Positions 41,466 to 51,400 of a stretch of 64,000 nucleotides of DNA are shown piece after piece. Position numbers and translations under genes: made by a program. The stretch lies in assembly GCF_001421325.1 (NCBI RefSeq), contig NZ_LMJY01000017.1:186001-250000 (forward strand), written 5' to 3'. Numbering within the stretch: position 1 is the stretch's first letter; the number at the start of each line of letters is the position of its first letter. The notes below the pieces were generated by a model. The model was not told the origin of the DNA and ran no database searches. It saw only the letters and a list, made by a program, of their open reading frames with translations. Source of the DNA: Novosphingobium sp. Leaf2. GTDB taxonomy: Bacteria; Pseudomonadota; Alphaproteobacteria; Sphingomonadales; Sphingomonadaceae.

Positions 41466-42944
41466 TCACAGAACAGGTGCCTGCGCTGCGAGGATGTTGG
41501 GACCGGAAAGGGGGTGGATGCCGTCAGGGCTGGCAGGCGTACCCAGCACGGCGCGGCTCTTATAGACCCCGGCATCGCGCCCATTCTCCATCGCGTCCGC
41601 CACGTCGATGTAGTGGGTCTGGCCGGCGATGGCCTTGGCGCGCACCGAGTTGTTCCCCGCGATGCGTTGGGCGTTCTTTGACGAATCGGACACGCTCTGT
41701 GAAGTCGGAGAGGTGAACGACGACATGTTGCCCATGACCGTCGCATCGACCTGACCAGTCGTGACGATGCATTCGACCCAATTCGACCCGCTCGCTGAAA
41801 CCGCCTTGTTCGCCACGTTGTAGATTGTGGGCGTCATGCCGGTAATCGTGATGGCATCACCCGTCTGCGGCAGATTGTCCGTGTTCGTGAAGTAATAGCG
41901 AAACACGTTCGACGCGCTGGTGCCGGTGTTCGTCGCGGACAGCACCGGGCGTGCGTCGATCGCCAGGATCGGATTGCAGGTTGTACAAATGACCCGTGCC
42001 GCGCTGCCTTTCCATTTGGCGATAGCCGTCCCGCGCCGGGTGACGGTATCCGTTGCAAGCAGATTTTGGTTGTAGTCGTTTGCGCCAAGCTCATCTATCA
42101 ATGTGTTCCACGTCACGCCCATGGCTGCGATCATCGCATTGGTCAGCGGCTGTGTGCCGTTAGCCCAATCGAAAGCGCGCGAGCCGGAACGGCAGATGTT
42201 GAGATAGGAGCTATTGACAGTGAATCGGCGCTCGATAGGCCCGATGTTGCCATATGCATCCATGGTGCCGACATTTCCGACGTTCTCGGCCTGACCACCG
42301 CCGATGCTGTCGCCCATGAGCAGGACAACCTCTGTCACCGCGCCATCAGCATCACCAGTCAGGACAGGGAAGTAACCATAGCTGACGGCCACGGTGGTCG
42401 GCTTGGTGCCAGCGGCAATGCGGTCAGTCAGTGTGCCCATCGCGCCGCGCTCGCTACGGTCGCCTGCCGACAGCACCAGCAGGCGCTGGTTGTTTACCGG
42501 GAAGAAGTTGCCGCTGGCTGCGACACGGGGCTGGCTGTAAATTCCAAAAGCAGCACCGTCAGGGATCGAAAGGCCTGTGATGGCATCGGAGAGCATACCC
42601 CACTGCGCGATCGGCACTGTGATGCTGCGCTGGCCGCCCAGAGTGAAGTTGTAGAGCGTGCCAGAGCCCAGAGGGTATTCGATTGCACCTGTCCAGGTGA
42701 AATCCGCACTAGGGGCTGTTTCTGCCATTGTGGAGGCGCGCCAGAACGAGGGCAGAGCAGCGCGCAGGTTCGACAGGGTGCGCCCGCTGCGGTTGTACGC
42801 TACCTTGTAATAATTGCCGTCACCTGCCGTATCGTGGATGATTGTCGGCAGGTCGTTACGGGTTCCGGCGAACACGCGGACATAAGAAACACCCAAATTA
42901 AAAATGCGACGCCGCATCGCGGCAGATCGTCCGTTACCCGGCAT
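41466..42944 (-). CDS. SGNH/GDSL-type esterase, virion-associated
   Basis: This 492-residue protein has an N-terminal beta-rich region (1-200) that probably attaches to the tail, then a complete SGNH set: GDSIGGG (S213), CRSGSRAF, GAND (287-290) and SPDGIHP (D474, H477). Between the third and last blocks lies a beta insert (about 350-400, QTGDAITITGMTPTIYNV) resembling a small domain of the tailspike and nozzle proteins. SGNH enzymes on phage tails remove acetyl groups from capsule or O-antigen. It follows the tailspike by two small genes. Confidence 0.8.
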   Translation of the reverse strand: MPGNGRSAAMRRRIFNLGVSYVRVFAGTRNDLPTIIHDTAGDGNYYKVAYNRSGRTLSNLRAALPSFWRASTMAETAPSADFTWTGAIEYPLGSGTLYNFTLGGQRSITVPIAQWGMLSDAITGLSIPDGAAFGIYSQPRVAASGNFFPVNNQRLLVLSAGDRSERGAMGTLTDRIAAGTKPTTVAVSYGYFPVLTGDADGAVTEVVLLMGDSIGGGQAENVGNVGTMDAYGNIGPIERRFTVNSSYLNICRSGSRAFDWANGTQPLTNAMIAAMGVTWNTLIDELGANDYNQNLLATDTVTRRGTAIAKWKGSAARVICTTCNPILAIDARPVLSATNTGTSASNVFRYYFTNTDNLPQTGDAITITGMTPTIYNVANKAVSASGSNWVECIVTTGQVDATVMGNMSSFTSPTSQSVSDSSKNAQRIAGNNSVRAKAIAGQTHYIDVADAMENGRDAGVYKSRAVLGTPASPDGIHPLSGPNILAAQAPVL

Positions 42945-43095
42945 AGCTAGTTCCTTGATACTGGAGTGATATTGGCGATGGCATGGCTTGCCTGGCGTAA
43001 GCGGCCAACTTCGGATCGCGCAGTTCTGCGGCGACCTGCGCTTCGGTCATCTGACCCGAGCGGATGCAGGCAATGAGATGGGCCCAATGGCTCAT
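42934..43095 (-). CDS. Small helical phage protein (53 aa), paralogue of its upstream neighbour
   Basis: The ATG at 43095 overlaps the stop of the upstream small gene (ATGA), and the TAA at 42934 lies 11 nt inside the SGNH gene. The sequence MSHWAHLIACIRSGQMTEAQ matches the pattern of the upstream protein at W/F, A, L, I/V-A, G, TE and A..L. No function is known. Confidence 0.6.
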   Translation of the reverse strand: MSHWAHLIACIRSGQMTEAQVAAELRDPKLAAYARQAMPSPISLQYQGTSYAG

Positions 43096-43256
43096 TGCGG
43101 ATCATCCTCGCCCTGCCGCAGCACTTCTACGGTTGTGGGCCGGTCCTTTGCCATCTGCCGAACCGAGTCCTGGATAGCCTTTAGGCGTTCAGCGATCTCT
43201 TCTTCAGTCAGAGAACCCTGTTGGACGGCTGCCACCAAACCGGCAAAGCGACTCAT
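43092..43256 (-). CDS. Small helical phage protein (54 aa)
   Basis: The ATG at 43256 overlaps the tailspike stop (ATGA), and its own stop overlaps the next small gene. The sequence MSRFAGLVAAVQQGSLTEEE is predicted to form two amphipathic helices. Coupled between the tailspike and esterase genes, it may be a tail-fibre chaperone or trimerisation aid, but this is a guess from position. Confidence 0.6.
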   Translation of the reverse strand: MSRFAGLVAAVQQGSLTEEEIAERLKAIQDSVRQMAKDRPTTVEVLRQGEDDPQ

Positions 43257-45430
43257 GCCACGCTCTCCATCTTGATCTTGTATGGAACACCTGCGACCGT
43301 CACGGTCATGTACCGAACAGTGGTCGCGGCAGGGGCTGACGCAGTGACGGTGCCATCCATCACGACCGAACCCAGCCCAAAGGTGCCGAAAACCGTATAG
43401 GTGCCGTTGAAGATCGAGACGATGCTGCCGGTGAACTGCGCCCAATCGTAGGGGGCTACGTCAGCCAAACTGTTGTAGGTAATCTGGCAACCATAAGCGG
43501 CGAAGCGCGAGGGGTCGTTGGCAAGAGGATTTTCGAAAAGCGGATCAACACTCTCAATGCGAGGGCTGTAGAGCGATAAGACCGTCGCAGCGTTTGGGTT
43601 CTCCAGCAGAGACCCGAACGAGTGAGCGTTGTAAGTGGTGAGAGTGAAGCCCAGAACCTTCGAGCTAGCCCCAGACATGAACTTAACGCTCGATGATTGC
43701 CCAGCGCCCTCGAACAGAATGCTTTCCAGCACGAATGTCTCGATGCGCTGGAATCCTGCGTCGGGAAATGCTACCTCGATCGGCGGTTGGCCATAAGCTA
43801 CGATATAGCAATCACGCATCGCAAAACCCTCGGTTCGGGCGATATAGATGGGTGATTGGGTGGCACGACGGATAGCAACCCCGCTGCCGCCGAATGTGCC
43901 GCGGGCTGTCGTATCGACGTTGACGGTGAATGTGGTTGATGTGCGCGCGCTGACCGTACCGATCACAGTCGGCATAGTCGGCATTCCGGCAATGTACTGG
44001 AACACCGCCTGATCGCCTATCTGAAAGGCATGACCGGGCGCCGTGATAACAGCATTGGCGGCGTTTGAAATGCCGGTGATCGAGGCGATATTCTCATCAG
44101 CTGGCAGATACCGCCAATCGCAGTTCAGGAACTGCTTGTTAATGAAGCTCGTCCCGCCGGTCATCGTCGTGGCATAGTCGGACGTCATTGCATGGGCGTC
44201 ATAGCCCTCGTGGATCGCTACGCGCGCGGTATGGTCGCGGTTGTAGATCGTGCAGTGATCCCATTGCGTGGTTTCCTGCCCATAGTCATGCACCGCCGCG
44301 CGGGAGAACCAGCCATCGGTGAAGCATTCCTTGAAGCTGGCATTGTCGCAGAACCCGCCAGGAGTGCCGCGCTGGGCCTGAAATGCGACGGCGGGCCGGT
44401 TCGTTTTGTCGCCCCACACGCCGACGCTATCGAACGTGTATCCGCGCGTGCCGATCAGATCGAACACCGCTTTCCCCGTGCAGGCGCCCAGGATATAAAG
44501 GTTTACAACCTTGAGGTTCCACGCCTGAAGCCCGGTGAAGTTGAGGCTTTGCGTCGTGCGATACAGCTTGTTTCCGCCTGCAATCTCAACCGAAGCAAAG
44601 CCATTTGCTGTCAGCAATGCGCGTGCGGCTGCAGCCATATCATTGAGCGGGATGGCATCGTCTGCCACGCCATCGCCCACGGCCCCGAACTGCATCGGCG
44701 ACAGGGTTATCTTTACAAACTCAAGCTGCTGCGCAACCCACACGGCACTTGGATAGCGGTTGATCTCGATCGACGCGGCGCCCTGACGGCGATAGAGAAT
44801 TGAATAGTCATTGGCACCCCCCGCCTGCGGCACGCTGAAATATCCACCATCTTCAGTCGCATCCAAACCGGCTGCTATCGTGGGGAAAAGGCGTCCCGCC
44901 TGTGTGGCAATCTCAGCAGACAAAGCAGCGTTCGCGCTTGCCGCCCTTGCTGGTGCGGCGAAGTCGTCGATCGACACGGCGCTGGCTGCGCCATCATTGG
45001 TAAAGAACAGGGCTTTGCCAGTCCGACTATCCAAGTCCGGAAGAACAAATCCGCTTTCTCCCATCGGAACCGTGAGCCCGCGCTCTACGTCGCGTTTAAG
45101 CGCTTGGTCTCGAAGGGCTGAACGATCATATCCTTCATTAACGGGCTCGGCCAACCAAGCTGATCCGTTTTCAAATTCAAGATCCTGGGTAAAAGACGGA
45201 TTCAAAAATGGAATGACAAAAGCGCCATCTGATGGCGCGCTTTGAAATGTTACCGACCCACCACCCGCGCCGGCGATTACAACGTCAAACAGGACCGGGC
45301 TGACCGTTACCCCGTTGACCTGCACACCAACCTCGCTTGCCGATGGCGCGACAAACGTGAACGGGAAAACCGTTGTCACGCCATTGGCGAGATACGGCCC
45401 CGAAAAGGCATTGTCGGTGGAAACAGCCAT
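43253..45430 (-). CDS. Tailspike/tail fibre with T7-type N-terminus and beta-helix
   Basis: This 725-residue protein has an N-terminus (1-150, STDNAFSGPYLANGVTTVFPFTF ... NEGYDRSALRDQALKRDVERGL) with the style of T7-like tail-fibre adaptor domains that attach to the tail. From about 240 onward a pectate-lyase-like beta-helix begins with MQFGAVGDGVADD. A small beta domain (about 448-520, ITGISNAANAVITAPGH) is inserted. The rest is receptor-binding and probably polysaccharide-degrading. Confidence 0.85.
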   Translation of the reverse strand: MAVSTDNAFSGPYLANGVTTVFPFTFVAPSASEVGVQVNGVTVSPVLFDVVIAGAGGGSVTFQSAPSDGAFVIPFLNPSFTQDLEFENGSAWLAEPVNEGYDRSALRDQALKRDVERGLTVPMGESGFVLPDLDSRTGKALFFTNDGAASAVSIDDFAAPARAASANAALSAEIATQAGRLFPTIAAGLDATEDGGYFSVPQAGGANDYSILYRRQGAASIEINRYPSAVWVAQQLEFVKITLSPMQFGAVGDGVADDAIPLNDMAAAARALLTANGFASVEIAGGNKLYRTTQSLNFTGLQAWNLKVVNLYILGACTGKAVFDLIGTRGYTFDSVGVWGDKTNRPAVAFQAQRGTPGGFCDNASFKECFTDGWFSRAAVHDYGQETTQWDHCTIYNRDHTARVAIHEGYDAHAMTSDYATTMTGGTSFINKQFLNCDWRYLPADENIASITGISNAANAVITAPGHAFQIGDQAVFQYIAGMPTMPTVIGTVSARTSTTFTVNVDTTARGTFGGSGVAIRRATQSPIYIARTEGFAMRDCYIVAYGQPPIEVAFPDAGFQRIETFVLESILFEGAGQSSSVKFMSGASSKVLGFTLTTYNAHSFGSLLENPNAATVLSLYSPRIESVDPLFENPLANDPSRFAAYGCQITYNSLADVAPYDWAQFTGSIVSIFNGTYTVFGTFGLGSVVMDGTVTASAPAATTVRYMTVTVAGVPYKIKMESVA

Positions 45431-45493
45431 TTATCGCCTCGCCTAGATGGCGATGGCTTACGGGACGAGGTAACGGGGTTGAATCGCGCGGGG

Positions 45494-48400
45494 TCAGTCG
45501 TCCTTGATCTTGCCTGTAGACAGGCCCTGCAGCCAATCGCCAAACGTCTCGGGGTCAGCATCCCCTTGGCCAACATCAACAAGAAACTGCGTGGCACTGG
45601 CGATCTGGCCCGGCACAAGACCAGTCGAATATCCCACGGCCTCAAGAACGTCCTTGGTGGCGTGTTTCGTTTTCTCGCCCTTCGCCACCTTGGCGGCAGA
45701 GCCGGCGCCCTTCACGAAGGACTCCAGGGCGCGTGCCACTGGCGAGATTGTGGGCGCAAACACCTGATTGCCCACAACGGCATTCCATGACGGCTCGAAA
45801 ACATCGCGCGCCACCGGGATAGGCCCGATCGCGTTTGCCAGGACTTTTCGGCTAAACCACTGGGCCCACCATTCGTCATCGTCTGGCCCAGCGCTGGCCC
45901 CAACCGATGCGCGCAGCAGTTCCGTTGCGATCGTCGGCAGGATCAGCAGGAAGAAGGCGCGGGCGGCCAGACGCGGAACGTTGCGCGGACGGCGCTCGTC
46001 TTGCCCCCCGATGTCGCGACCCAGCGTCCTCTCACGCTGATACTGCGCCGAAAAATAACTATAGAACATAGTCATGAGTTTAAGCGCCTCGCCCCATTTC
46101 CCCGTGCCACGCTGGATCGCGGCCAAGTCCTTCGGAGCCCCGGAGCCCTGCGATTGGCGCACAGCCTTGTCACCAGCATAGGCAGCATCCCGCTCGCTCA
46201 TGCCGGCAGCCAAGGCGTTGTTGTAACCCGCCATCCAAGTGGGCACGGATACTACGCGGTCGATGTAACCGATGCCATGATAGAAGAACCGCCGACCATC
46301 AACCACCGTGCGCGCCGCCCTCCCGACCGGATTGGTAGCCGCGAGACGGTTGATTTCGGCGCTAACGTCGCGGTCCAGCGTGTCCATGCGGTGACGCACT
46401 TCGTCCGATCGCTCCATGACAAAGCGGGTCGTCTCGATAGGATGCGCGCTGAAACTGGCCACAGCCTTGGCGATTGCCGCCTCGCCCACAACTTCAGCAG
46501 AGTTTGAATAGCCCGCGATCTGCGTCACCATCGTTGTGGCGCGAAGGCCCATGCCGACCGCCGTCACGTTTGCGCGCAGCTTGCCGAGAAAGTGGCCAAA
46601 CCCTTCATTGCCGGCGCGTTCCATCGCCCAGGCATTGGCGACGTGCTTCACCCATGGGCGGAATTGCTGGCCAATCTCTTGCCCCAAGGCGCCCTCGACC
46701 GCGCGCCTCACTTGCTCGCTCGACAGGAAACGATTGGCTTTGATAACCGCCTCGCGATGGGTGACATCATGGATAACCTCGCCCAGATGCCGGTTGATCA
46801 CGCCAAGATCCAGGAGGATCGGGCGTTTTACTTGCTCTGATCGCTCCTTGGTTGACGAGGCTCGCGTGGTAGCCCGCGTGTATCGGCTTTCGAATACGTC
46901 GCTCTCGCGCCCGCTATGTTGTTCTGCGCGATAATCACGGCTGCTGTCATAGATCGCCGGGTAGTAGCCACCCTTCATTTTCGTGCCGTTGCCCAGCGTA
47001 AATTCGCGCGGCGCGATCTTCTCAGGAGCTACCCCGTTCACGCGGCGCTCCAACGCCTCAATCTGAGGCCACAGGGTGTCTATCGTGTTCCATACCCCTT
47101 GAACGAACGTCCATTCGTCAGCAGTCAATGTCTGGTCAAGATGGCTGATGATCGCCTCAGGATTGACCCGATAGCCATCTGCGAGGCGCTGCAGGTTACC
47201 TTCGTTCCCGACATTGAGCGCCATGGCGACAAGCTGCTTGCGATTGACCCGCATCGGTCGCTCGGTATGGGGATCGATAAACGGCGGCGTCTCTACGTCA
47301 TTCCATCGCTCGACCGTTGACGCTGGAACAGCTTCAAACAGCGCCTTGATCCGGCCATAGTAGTCCTTGAGCATATCCTGCTCTTGCGCCTGAGCCTCAG
47401 CTACTGGACGAAAAGCAACCCGGTTGAAAATCCCATTAGGGTCGCCGCCGTCGAGCCAATCGAATACTGTCTCCATTTTGAGAAGGGACGCGTCGATACT
47501 GAACACGCGCGACTTCAATCCGTCCCACCAACCGCGCTCCGCCAGATCGGCAGGCGGCTTACCCCGCAGATTGCCGGCAGCGTCAACCGCCTCGTTAATC
47601 ACTGCTTCCCATTCGCGCTCTTCCTGGTTGTCCAGCAAGGTTTGCTTGAGCCGGCCCAGGTGCATGATCTGCTTGACGGTTTCGTCCAGCGTGAGGATCG
47701 CATCGGCGGGAAGCTGGCTCCAGTTGGTCTGTCCCAGCGTCACTTCGAAGGTGTCAGGCACGATGACATCGTATCCCTCCGTCTCACGCGCCTGCGCCCA
47801 TGCAGCGAACCGCCCTTTGCGCTTTTCATAAATTTGTGAGCGCCGTCGCAGATCGACGGCCTCCAGCAGCGTTTGAGCCTGTTCAAGATACTCCTGATCT
47901 ACCGATTTGCGCGTTGTCGCGCGCGCGATGGCATCCATGCGCTTGACCGCAGATTCTACCTCATCAGCCGCCGCCTTGGCCTCAGTGATCAAGGCGCTGT
48001 TGAGCATCTGAAACTGTTTCTGTCGATACGCTTCTTCCCGGTCACCCTTGGCCAGCGCTTCCTCTGCCAGGCGCCCGGCCTTCGCGGCGTTGCGCGCATG
48101 TCGCTGGATGGCCCCGGGCGATACCTCATCCACCCAGCGGCCTGAGCGAACCTTGCTGCGCGCCCAATCTCGCGCAGCCCGGTACGGAGTAGGGCGCCCG
48201 CCTGTGGTGCGACCAAGCACACGTATCTCGGCAGCGATGACCTCGCCCTGCTGCTCGTTTTCGACCGCCGCCAAGGCTTCGCGCTCTATCGATCCATCGT
48301 TCAGCGGATCGCCATAGCGGCGGTTCATTTCCTCATCGGTTGCGGTTTCGATGGCCCGCTCCCGCATAGACCTTGGATCACCTCCCTCCTTGGCTTGCCG

Positions 48401-51400
48401 GTGCGCTTGCTCCGCACCAATCAGAGATTCCAGCATTTCCGTTGCCGAGCGATAACCAGACATTTCAGCGATCGTTTCGGGATTGACCCCGCCGTCGCGA
48501 TACAGCGGCGGAACGCGCTTTGGCAGCAGTTCCAGCGCATCCAAGGCCATGCGATCGACAATCCATTCCTTGCTGATGCGATCGGCCTTGATATTGGCAA
48601 GCGCGCGGTAAACAGGAGATGCGTCTATCCGCTGCACTTGCTCCTCGCGCACCCCCTTACGGGCTTCACGATAGCGCTCCGTCTCACGGCGGCGGATGGC
48701 CTTCATGGTCTTGTCGAGCAGAGACGCATGGCTGGCTGCCCGCGCTGCACCTGCCTGCGCCTGGTATGCCTGAAATTCAGCATCGCTCATGCCAACGCTG
48801 GCGGCATCCTTGAACAGCGCAGCTATGCCCTGGCGCTCCTGGGCTGCTGCGATTTCCTCATCGGTCGCCAGCATGCGGTCAAAGACTTCGCGAATTTCCG
48901 AAGAGATCGGCGCGCGAAGATTGGCCACCGTCTTGTAGATCGAGACCATCCACTGCCGAACGTTTTCGAAAATGCGGGTGAGGGCAGGCGTGGGCGCCTT
49001 GCCTTCCATGAAATAGGCCTCGATGCCCCGCGCAAACAACTCGTGCGCATCGGTCGGGATGGCGCCCGAAAAGCTTTCTGCCTCCGCCTCACCGCGCCTG
49101 CCGAAGCTGGCAATCGCATCCTTGTTAAGCACCGCATATTCAACCCGTCCGCGCGGGTCTTTACCATAAACCGCGTCAACGCCACGCGCCCGGTATTCTG
49201 CAATCTGTGCAGCCGTAAGCCGAGTGATGTCGCCTTGCTTTTCCTCGATCACCGCATCCGGGGAAAGCCGAACCTCATAGACGCTGCCATTCGCTCCAGC
49301 ATAGCCTTCAGCATCCGAGATGCGATCTTCTGCGGCGGCATAGAAACCGCCATATTGGCGCCCCTTCTTGCCTTGCTTCTGCAACGCTGGATCGCGAAGT
49401 ATCTGCACATCGTTGAGAGTCAGATTGGCGTTGGGGGAACCGTGGAGAAGCGCGACGCCCTTTGGTCCACCGATCGGGTGGCCGTTCGCCGCAAACCAGC
49501 GCTGGACAGCGGCCCAATCCGCTTTTACCTGCTCAGGGGCTTCCGGCAGACTGGCATCGAAACGCAGTTCCTCCAGCCACATATGGCCGAGCTCATGGAT
49601 TGGCGTCGACAGATTGCGGCTTTGAAATAGCTCGATCGTTTGCCGGCCCTGGTCAAATACGATCTGGCCGCGCGCGTCCTGTTGGTATGCCCGACCGCTT
49701 GCTGGCGGTTTCGCCATGTCATCGATCACGCTGCGTATCTCAGCGTCGCTCATTTCGGACGGCGAATGCCCGGCTTCATCAAGCATCTGGCGCAGGTCTT
49801 CCGCAGAAGCCCGAACATCATCTGTCCGATTATCCGCGTATCGAGGCCGGCCCGCTATTTCTTCAGCGATCGCATCCAGAAGCGTTTGCGTATCAAGGGT
49901 TGAGGGACCAGCCTCATTCTCGACGTTGGCCAAGTCAGGGAAATAGCCGGCAGTGATCGCAGCCTGGAGCGTGTTATCCAGCCCATAGTCACCGATGCCG
50001 GATAGGCCGCCCATCATTTCGGTTTGGCGCGGATCAAAGCCTGTCAGGTATTTTGACGGAACCCCCATCGATGCCAGATCACCGCCGACATCGTTCACGC
50101 CGCCGCGCTTCTTGATGAAATCCAACAACGATGGGCCGACGCCGTAATTGGCATCCGCCCGCTTGCGCATGGCATTGATAACAAGATCAAGGCGATCGGC
50201 CTGCCGCGCCTGTGCAACGCTTTCAGGCAGCACTTGCCGCACATCGAGATTGTTGAACTCGTCGCCCTTCAGGTCCATGCCAAGGCGCGCAGCCCGTGCC
50301 TGGGCGCGCTGCACGGCAATCTCTGCATACTGCCGCGCCACGGGAGACGTGAACGAGCCGCCGAACATCGTGGCGACCTGATCCACCAGTTTATCCCGCA
50401 CCGATTTACTGGCTTGGTCAGCCTGATCGCGAACCCGCATTTCATCTGCAGCCCGTCCGATCACATCGCTCATCGCGTCGTCAAAGGCCTGCGCTTCACG
50501 TGGCGAGATACCGCCTTGCGTCAGGCGCACATCGTCCTTGATCGCATCCCACGCTGGGGTGCCGACCACATCAGTAAGGAAATCCTCGATCGGCATGACG
50601 ACATCGCCGCCCGATTGGGCCGCTTCCTGCCAACCACGCCACAATCCCGGATCAGCACCGAGATCATCGCTTTGCTGCATCAGTGTTCGGATGGCATCGC
50701 CGGGGATGAACACCGATTGCGCGTTGGCATCCTGCGCATGCTCGCGGATCAGGTCCCGAAATGCTTCCGGGTCGCGCTGCTTGAGTTTGGAAGACGTTGC
50801 GGCGGTAGCAGCCTGATCAAGAAAGGTGCGCTCAGCCTGCGCCTGACGGGCATCCTGGACGCGGCCTGCAACAGATGCCGTGGCGTCGGTGGCGCGGTGT
50901 ACAGCGCCGACAAGTGCAGTCGTGCCGCCAACACCGCCGATGGTCGCCAAGGTGGTGTCTAGCGCCGCTTGGGGGCGCGCCTTGAGGTAATCCGCGAATG
51001 TCTTGTTGCGGTTCTCCGGGAGATATGCCCAATCTGCCAAATCCTGCACGACCGTGGCGGTGTTCTCGCCAACCAGCTCTTGGCTGAGTTCGCGCAAGAC
51101 CGTTTTACCAAACGGTGTTCGCCGCGTGATCAGATCCGCCAGCGTGCCTGCCGGCATGTATTCCGTCAGCGCCTCGGTGCCGCCTTGGGCCAAGCCGTAA
51201 CGCAGCGCCTCAGGACCGCTGAGGCCTTTGCCCAGCCCTTCTTGGTAAGACGTGGCGCCAGTCGTTGCGCCGATGAAGCCGGTGCCGATGGCCGGGGATC
51301 GGGTTAGTGCGGTGAGCGCAGCGGCGGTCAGAGACGAGGGGATACTCCGCACACCCTGCAAGATTGAGGTCGATGTTTTTCCCCGGCCTTTGGGGAAGGC

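Noticed and set aside
45242..51307. Several plus-strand frames of 60-411 codons within the giant polyvalent gene
   Set aside because: All are antisense to a continuous 2153-codon gene with recognisable domains, and none has a ribosome site or family-like sequence.
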